Assembly (NCBI GenBank): GCA_000381625.1
Contig: KB906767.1
Span: 2,086,629-2,150,628, forward strand
Reading direction: 5' to 3'
DNA length: 64,000 nt
Source: Bryobacterales bacterium KBS 96
GTDB taxonomy: Bacteria > Acidobacteriota > Terriglobia > Bryobacterales > Bryobacteraceae
The position numbers and the translations under genes were made by a program. This document shows positions 58,877-64,000 of the stretch, one piece after another. Position 1 is the stretch's first letter. Every line of letters starts with the position of its first letter. The notes under the pieces were generated by a model. The model had not been told where the DNA came from. It did no database searches and was given only the letters and a program-made list of their open reading frames with translations.

Positions 58877-60077
58877 CTTTGAGAATGTCATGAGGAAGCA
58901 GATCCTTTTGTGGCAGTTCCTTCCAAGCCCGCTCCGTCCTCTCGACGGTCTCCCTGACGATATCCATCACGGGCTTCATCGGAAGCCGGGCGGTGTCCGC
59001 GAAGCGCCGCACCTGGTCGGCTGTTACGCCGTCAAGGCTTTTCGTCTTGCCGAATGACAGCGCGAGCGAATCGCCCGGGATGTAGGGCACCGTGGAAACG
59101 AAGTCATATGCCGGCGACAGGATCGGCGTCCGGCCGTCGGGATAAAGGAGAGACCAGTTCTTGAGGTGCATGTCCGCGTTGCCGATGAGCACGGAAAACA
59201 TGAGACGGCGCACGAACTCATAGGTCCCCTCCTCTCCTGTTTCAGCCCAGAGCACTGCGGCGATATTGGCGTAGCTGCGCCCGCCGTACTTGTCGTCGGG
59301 AAATAATCCGAAAACTTGCGCGAAGTCTTCCATGTGGATGCGATGCCCGCCGGCCGCGCGGTCGAAGCGCTCGACGGCGAGCGCCTTGCCTTTAAGGCGG
59401 GCAGCGTCGGGCGGCAGGGCTTCGATTTCGGCCACGGATACAAGGCGTATAGAAGGAACCTGAATGCCGATCGCGCGGGCCAATTCCAGCATCGCGTATT
59501 CGTTTTCTGGAACGGCGGCGTGCTGCGTTGAAGGCAATTTGGTAATCCACGATCCCCCCACTCCATGTGCCGGAATTGTAAGGCCTCCCGATGCTTCCAT
59601 CACGGCGGAGAATTTGAGCTGGACGCCCGCGAGCGAAAACCGCAGTATATTCTTTTGCTGCTGATCTTCCTCTTCATGCCCATGACGATCGTGATCATGC
59701 TGATGCTCACGCTCGCCGGCATCAATGGGCTTGACCGTGACTGCACCGGCCAGGTCGGCGCCGAGCACAGCCATCAAATAGAATTCCCGTTCCTTTTTGA
59801 CACCGGCCTTCTCGGCGAGGTAGTCTCGCAGGTGTCCCTCGGGGAGCAGATTAGAAAAGAACGGCGGCAGACGGCGGCTGACCTGCCTTACGCTTGTGAT
59901 GAGGCCGCCCGTGCGGCTTTTATAGGAAAGACTTAAGGTCGGACGGTTCGGATCATCGATGTAGTCCTGCTCGAAAGCAAAGATGTGGCTATCACCCACC
60001 AACCGGTTGATGATTCCGATTCTACGGTCGTGCAGGTAAACGCCCAGAGCATTGACTTTCTGAAACTCAGAGCTCAT
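58827..60077 (-). CDS. hipA: HipA-type toxin kinase
   Basis: 416 aa from the ATG at 60077, just after the antitoxin stop; an ATG at 60092 would overlap it. N-terminal HipA_N/Couple_hipA domain (ALGVYLHDRRIGIINRL, RRLPPFFSNLLPEGHLRDYLAEKAGV). C-terminal kinase with GNADMHLKNWSLLYPDG (catalytic Asp) and LSPAYDFVST. An internal His/Asp-rich insert (EREHQHDHDRHGHEEEDQQQ) is unusual. Ser/Thr kinase toxin of a type II system with the adjacent XRE antitoxin. Confidence 0.93.
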   Translation of the reverse strand: MSSEFQKVNALGVYLHDRRIGIINRLVGDSHIFAFEQDYIDDPNRPTLSLSYKSRTGGLITSVRQVSRRLPPFFSNLLPEGHLRDYLAEKAGVKKEREFYLMAVLGADLAGAVTVKPIDAGEREHQHDHDRHGHEEEDQQQKNILRFSLAGVQLKFSAVMEASGGLTIPAHGVGGSWITKLPSTQHAAVPENEYAMLELARAIGIQVPSIRLVSVAEIEALPPDAARLKGKALAVERFDRAAGGHRIHMEDFAQVFGLFPDDKYGGRSYANIAAVLWAETGEEGTYEFVRRLMFSVLIGNADMHLKNWSLLYPDGRTPILSPAYDFVSTVPYIPGDSLALSFGKTKSLDGVTADQVRRFADTARLPMKPVMDIVRETVERTERAWKELPQKDLLPHDILKVIDGQIANAIARTTLG

Positions 60078-60081
60078 CGGT

Positions 60082-60420
60082 CTATTCCGCATCTTCCGTC
60101 GTGTATAAAGGACGCTCGTCCTCAGCAGTGTCCTGGCTCCCGGGGTGGGCGGAATCGCGGACGAGCGACTGGACGGCTGGAACAAGCGGTCGAGGAACGA
60201 GCAGCAGGTCGAAACCTAGGATGCGCACGAGGTTAAGCAACGTGTTGAACCTTGGGGCCACTTTGCCGGTTTCAATGGCGGAAATATGGACCTGCGGGAG
60301 CCCCACCCTGCTCGCGAGTTCTCGTTGGCTCCATCGGTTGGCATGACGAGCGTTGATTAGCGCCCGCCGCAGATCTTCAGGCAAGCCTTCGAAACGCGCT
60401 CTACCGATATGCGATGGCAT
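60082..60420 (-). CDS. hipB: HipB-type XRE antitoxin
   Basis: 112 aa with an HTH domain (LINARHANRWSQRELASRVGLPQVHISAIETGKVAPRFNTLLNLVRILG). It sits directly upstream of hipA, as in all hipBA pairs, and should repress the operon and neutralise the kinase. Confidence 0.92.
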   Translation of the reverse strand: MPSHIGRARFEGLPEDLRRALINARHANRWSQRELASRVGLPQVHISAIETGKVAPRFNTLLNLVRILGFDLLLVPRPLVPAVQSLVRDSAHPGSQDTAEDERPLYTTEDAE

Positions 60421-60684
60421 GTCAACTCCGGAGACTTGATATAAGTTTATACGTCACATGGGTATCGTTTCAATATGCTTTACTATATCAAACTTGCCTA
60501 TTGATATATTTACACATGTCGATTGGCGCAACCGGTAGAAAGCGCGTGCCATTTCTTACCGTTCTTTGTGGCAACCGGTCCAAAACCAGGTTGGCAGAAC
60601 GCGGCTAGGCTGCCTTGACGCCCGGCGATCTTCGCTGGGCGCTCCGAACCGAAGATCGTTGCTCGTTACACCAAGTCACGGAAC

Positions 60685-61132
60685 TCAAGCAACCAATGCA
60701 TAAGTGAAGGTAAGAAATGCCACGACCAGCAACAGAATGCGGACACGATTAAGGGAGTCCCACTTTTTATGGTCTTGCCGCCACCCAGGTGTCGGGGTCG
60801 CCGTTTTCAACGAAGCGATGCGATTGTTAATGGGCACAAGTGCACTGATCGAGAAAATGACGACGACCGCCCAAATTAGCGTTGCAGTGAGTAGAGAGGC
60901 CAACGCGGCCTCATTCCGATGCAGGAATGACTCCAGCGCCAAGAGTGCCAGACACAATCCATACCAAACAGGCATCACCCGACCCAGAGAACCGGCGAGA
61001 ATAGACAATCCTTGCGCTTGTGGAGTGCACTCTAACTGCCAGATGGCAGGATTGGAAAAAGGCCGATACTGCCAGTTCATTACCCACCATCAAACCGGCG
61101 AAAGTGATCGTGATTGTGTCTAAAACGTGCAT
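60685..61132 (-). pseudogene. DUF1772-type membrane protein gene with frameshift
   Basis: The start MHVLDTITITFAGLMVGNELAVSAF is in one frame. The rest, from SNPAIWQLECTPQAQGLSILAGSLGRVMPVWYGLCLALLALESFL to the C-terminus VRILLLVVAFLTFTYALVA, is in another. The switch lies at a run of five T (- strand, near 61060), where one base too many is present. The combined product of about 149 aa has four membrane segments and a normal end. It is divergent from an HxlR regulator, its usual partner. Confidence 0.8.
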
Positions 61133-61227
61133 CTTTTGCTCCTTGCTAATTGACTCCTGCGAAGCGAGCAGTGACGCAAATGGCTGGACTGACTAATTTG
61201 TCAGCGCAAGCGCGATAATGGAAGCGC

Positions 61228-61584
61228 ATGCCGGCGTCTAAGAAAGAGATTTCACCGTGCCCAATCGATTCGATGCTGTCCCTTATCGATGGCCGATGGA
61301 AGGGAACAATATTATGGCGACTGCTCGATGGGCCCATGCGTACTAGCGAGCTGAGACGAAGCATACCAGAGATAACAGAGCGGATGCTGATCCGCCATCT
61401 GCAGGAAATGGTGGCGGACGGAATACTTCTGAGACATGAAAAAAGGAGCATTCCGCCACACGTCTGTTATTCGATTTCGCCCTACGGCATGACACTCGCT
61501 CCAACCCTCCAAGCGATGTGTGAATGGGGCCGGAAACACCAGATCCGGCTCAAGAAGAACACGAAAGCTTTCGCGGAAATCTAG
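61228..61584 (+). CDS. HxlR-family transcriptional regulator
   Basis: 118-aa winged helix: CPIDSMLSLIDGRWKGTILWRLLDGPMRTSELRRSIPEITERMLIRHLQEMVADGIL, with the N-terminal Cys typical of the family. Divergent from the DUF1772 gene that it probably controls. Confidence 0.93.
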   Translation: MPASKKEISPCPIDSMLSLIDGRWKGTILWRLLDGPMRTSELRRSIPEITERMLIRHLQEMVADGILLRHEKRSIPPHVCYSISPYGMTLAPTLQAMCEWGRKHQIRLKKNTKAFAEI

Positions 61585-61719
61585 ACCTACTAAGCGCCAG
61601 AACTTAGTCTCCGAACAGATCCTGGACGGCCTACTCTCGATCAATAGCTTCCTACATGGGCGCTGCTGTTACGGCTGCGCCTGAGGATAGTAAAACGCGT
61701 GTACTCCCTTGATCTCAAG

Positions 61720-61983
61720 TCACTGCTTGGCGTCGAGGATCTGGCGTGCACGCGCTTTGGCCATGCGGAGGATGTGCTCCAACTCAGTGAAGTGCTCCAG
61801 TTCAGATTCCTGCTCCGGGGTCAACCGATCCTCTTTGGCCAGATCCAGCAATTCCAGAGCGCGATGCTGAGCTGCGGGAGATGGCTGGAAATCGACAACC
61901 GCTTGCGGTGTCGTGCCAGAGGCAAAGAAGTCGATGATTTCTAAATAGACCGGATTCGTGGCCACGGGTTCACTTATTATCAT
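61720..61983 (-). CDS. Small conserved hypothetical protein
   Basis: 87 aa, PVYLEIIDFFASGTTPQAVVDFQPSPAAQHRALELLDLAKEDRLTPEQESELEHFTELEHILRMAKARARQ. This pattern is familiar from small proteins encoded beside toxin-like genes, where it resembles an antitoxin, but no intact partner lies next to it here. Confidence 0.65.
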   Translation of the reverse strand: MIISEPVATNPVYLEIIDFFASGTTPQAVVDFQPSPAAQHRALELLDLAKEDRLTPEQESELEHFTELEHILRMAKARARQILDAKQ

Positions 61984-62462
61984 CCTCCAAACTGGAGAAT
62001 CATTCGCGACCTACGATTCGCGGCTTGCGGTTCGCTCGTGCCACAATCCCATCAGAATATGACCTCCCATATGAGCGCTGGACGAGTGACCCGCTCTGGC
62101 CAACAGTACACGCCGCGATATCTGACTTGGAGGAGCAGACCGCACGCGACTACATCGTCGGGTACATCGTCATGAAAATTCGTTCCGCCCTTGACCAGAC
62201 CAGGTCCGAATAGCTGGAGAGATATGCAACATGGGCCATCACCGGACGCCTACAAGTAGACTGAACCCCGCCATTGAGACAAACGCCAGAGGGGACACTT
62301 TCCTTTCGTTGGATTCTATTGCATTTTGCGCCATTTGTTGCAGAATGATTCTGGTCGGCGAAGCGGAAGCGAGCAATGCAGGAGTGCAACTCGCCAGGAA
62401 TAGCCGACCGGAAACTCATTCCGATGAGCCGCGGGACCCTTCGCGAGGAGGGTCCCGCAATC

Positions 62463-62777
62463 TCAGTGTGCGATCGATTCATCGGGATAGATTTCCTCAT
62501 GCCTTGGAAAACTCATTACGGCAGCTTGTGAGTCCCCGGTTCGTTCGGACGTGTCGGTTTCGGCGTCCTCGAATTCTCCCGGCGACCGGTACTGCAGAGC
62601 GGAATGAAGTCTCACCTGGTTGTAGTAGCCGCTGATGAATTCATCTAGATGCAGTTGCAGATCCTCCATGCCGCTGTACTCGTTGCACTTGATCTCCTCG
62701 GCTTTCAGGGTTTTCATGAAGCTTTCGCAGACGGCATTGTCATACGGATTCGCCGCACGACGCCCGAAGTTCGTCAA
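62463..62777 (-). pseudogene. IS3-family transposase OrfB remnant
   Basis: 104 aa of the C-terminal integrase core: ANPYDNAVCESFMKTLKAEEI (the catalytic Glu region) and LHLDEFISGYYNQVRLHSALQYRSPGEFE. The N-terminal HTH and the first catalytic Asp residues are missing, cut off at about 62777 where a second IS remnant begins. Confidence 0.88.
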
Positions 62778-62781
62778 ACAG

Positions 62782-62990
62782 ACTTTTCAGGAATGGGCAC
62801 AGCATTCGATGACGCGTTGTGCCTGGGCGCGCAGACACTATGATGCACAGCGGGCCCGCGGCAAAGGTCACCAGACGGCGGTCCGCAGTCTCGCCTTTAA
62901 GTGGATACGCGTTCTCTTCCGGTGCTGGAAAGACCGGACGCCCTACGATGAGAATCGGTACACGAAGAGTCTTGGACGTCGATCCGCCAC
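62782..62990 (+). pseudogene. IS110-family transposase remnant (C-terminal end)
   Basis: The frame encodes CAWARRHYDAQRARGKGHQTAVRSLAFKWIRVLFRCWKDRTPYDENRY, the C-terminal end of IS110/IS116-type transposases. It belongs to a different subgroup from the complete element at 37856. No 5' part remains. Confidence 0.75.
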
Positions 62991-62999
62991 GCCGAATAC

Positions 63000-63362
63000 C
63001 GATGTGCGAATAATGTGGAAAAATGTCGGCGGCTTCTCGAAACCAGCTGCCTTTTCCGATTGACTTCGAAACTCAGATGTCTCCGAAAACTGTTCGCCTT
63101 CGGCCCGGAATGCCGTTCGCGTTCCCTTCGGAATCAGCGTTCACCTTCGCCGGAATCCTCAACCCCGCGAGGAGATCGCGATCGAGACAACTTCAGGCGC
63201 TCACAACCCTCGTCCGCACCGATAAGGCCGTGCACAACGATTTGACGATCAACAGACTGAGAAATACCTATAGATCAGTACGACCAACTACTTGGAGCCG
63301 ATTTTCGGACGCTCTTAATTAGAAGCCACCAGTCGTTCCTGTCAGTTCTATCCAACAAAAGC
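63000..63362 (+). other. Intergenic region, nothing recognised
   Basis: About 360 bp between the IS remnants and the 3' end of the TonB receptor gene. Open frames here show no family resemblance. Confidence 0.4.
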
Positions 63363-64000
63363 TTAAAACGTAAGCCTTGCGTTCAACTGGACGACCCGAG
63401 CTCCTTGCGTGCTCAACAGCTCTCCAAACAATGGGTCATTCACGCTCGTTCGCAAGCCAGTAAGATTGGTGTGATTCAGCGAATTAAACATGTCAGCGCG
63501 GATTTGCAGCTTCAGCCTTTCTAGAACTGAAAAGTTCTTTGCAAGGCTGAAATCAAGATTCCACATGCCCGGCGCCCGCCACTCACCGGGTCCTGCGTTA
63601 CCGGGATGGATTGGGGCCCCAGATGCCTGAGAGACGGGGATAAACTGAAAGGCAGCGGGATTGAGATATTGGAGCGTGTCGCGGTAACCGGACAATATTG
63701 CATTTCCTCCGATGTATTGGCCACGCTGATTGGGCGTAGACGAACTTTGCGTAATCGTAACGGGCAGACCGGTATTCGCTCGAAAGATTCCGGAGATCTG
63801 CCAATCTCCTAGAATTTGCCTAACGAATGGCTCCCCAAAGTTCCTCAAATCCGGCGACTGGTACACCCAGTCCGCACTGAAGTAATGACTAATGTCAAAC
63901 GGAGCGGGTCCCCTGTCTGCTTTCAAATCAAAGAATTCTTGGCTGCGCGAACCATTTTCACCTTGGTAGTAGGAACCAATATCACCGCCACCGTTGGCGA
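63363..64000 (-). CDS. Oar-like TonB-dependent outer membrane receptor, C-terminal part (truncated by window)
   Basis: The frame is open to the window edge, giving at least 211 residues of the C-terminal beta-barrel. Signatures of the acidobacterial carboxypeptidase-regulatory-domain/TonB receptors are DISHYFSADWVYQSPDLRN, RQILGDWQISGIFRANTGLPVTIT, NPAAFQ, RAPGMWNLDFSLAKNFSVLE and LKLQIRADMFNSLNHTNL, ending in the terminal aromatic LTF needed for barrel insertion. Confidence 0.9.
   Translation of the reverse strand, partial: ANGGGDIGSYYQGENGSRSQEFFDLKADRGPAPFDISHYFSADWVYQSPDLRNFGEPFVRQILGDWQISGIFRANTGLPVTITQSSSTPNQRGQYIGGNAILSGYRDTLQYLNPAAFQFIPVSQASGAPIHPGNAGPGEWRAPGMWNLDFSLAKNFSVLERLKLQIRADMFNSLNHTNLTGLRTSVNDPLFGELLSTQGARVVQLNARLTF

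Noticed and set aside
62025-62213. 62-aa open frame on the + strand with a protein-like middle
   Set aside because: It has only a TTG start, no ribosome binding site and no recognisable family, so it was left out of the feature list.

Overview
Organism and setting. The window reads as a soil-type Acidobacteriota chromosome, probably near Bryobacterales/Solibacter. This is inferred from gene style: an Oar-like TonB-dependent receptor, giant secreted PQQ-type propellers with NPNP-rich repeats, an HxlR/DUF1772 pair and YVTN-type propellers. No ribosomal RNA is present to confirm it.

Layout. 1-19 kb is core-like: the 3' part of pnp with its terminator, a small glycan/sugar group (methyltransferase, GT4 glycosyltransferase, sugar-nucleotide epimerase), two tandem paralogous secreted propeller proteins, and an RND-MFP-TolC efflux operon. 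At 18957-19046 lies a chromosomal tRNA-Ser(CGA). A tyrosine integrase, an excisionase-like protein and an XRE regulator follow it directly, the classic left end of a tRNA-integrated island. 22-36 kb is a defence locus that I assign to Druantia type II. It has a Vsr endonuclease and DruM cytosine methylase on +, converging with a - strand operon of two large unknown proteins, the about 2000-aa DUF1998 helicase DruE and an extra Cas4/AddB-like PD-(D/E)XK nuclease. An ArdC-type antirestriction protein and an IS110-family element follow. 39-48 kb holds small regulatory and metabolic units: an ECF sigma operon, a secreted propeller, a MerR/methyltransferase divergon with a clear 19-bp-spacer operator, a PD-(D/E)XK protein and an MDR oxidoreductase.

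The outstanding region is 48.28-55.82 kb. It is a dense + strand array of 33 tRNA genes, all with encoded CCA, with anticodons for all 20 amino acids. Interspersed are RtcB (RNA ligase, interrupted by an in-frame UGA at a conserved Trp position), an HNH endonuclease, a Ro60/Rsr (TROVE-vWA) protein and, directly upstream of Ro, four tandem Y-RNA-like genes. The four share a 5' box and a 3' box, and their basal stems covary. One carries a complete, circularly permuted tRNA-like domain. Two further RNAs of about 150 nt, each with its own promoter and terminator and apparently related to each other, precede two of the tRNA blocks. Several tRNAs are structurally deviant: C33, short-arm Leu, a long-arm UAU tRNA, an expanded Pro loop, and an Arg without a D arm. 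Together this looks like a mobile translation/RNA-repair cassette: spare tRNAs, a ligase to reseal cleaved tRNAs and a Ro-Y RNA surveillance module. The function is inference; the sequence architecture is directly visible.

55.8-64 kb is a patchwork: an aldolase-like gene fragment abutting the array, an ankyrin protein, a frameshifted VOC gene, a metallophosphoesterase, a hipBA pair, a frameshifted DUF1772 gene with its HxlR regulator, IS3 and IS110 remnants, and the 3' part of a TonB-dependent receptor gene running off the window end.
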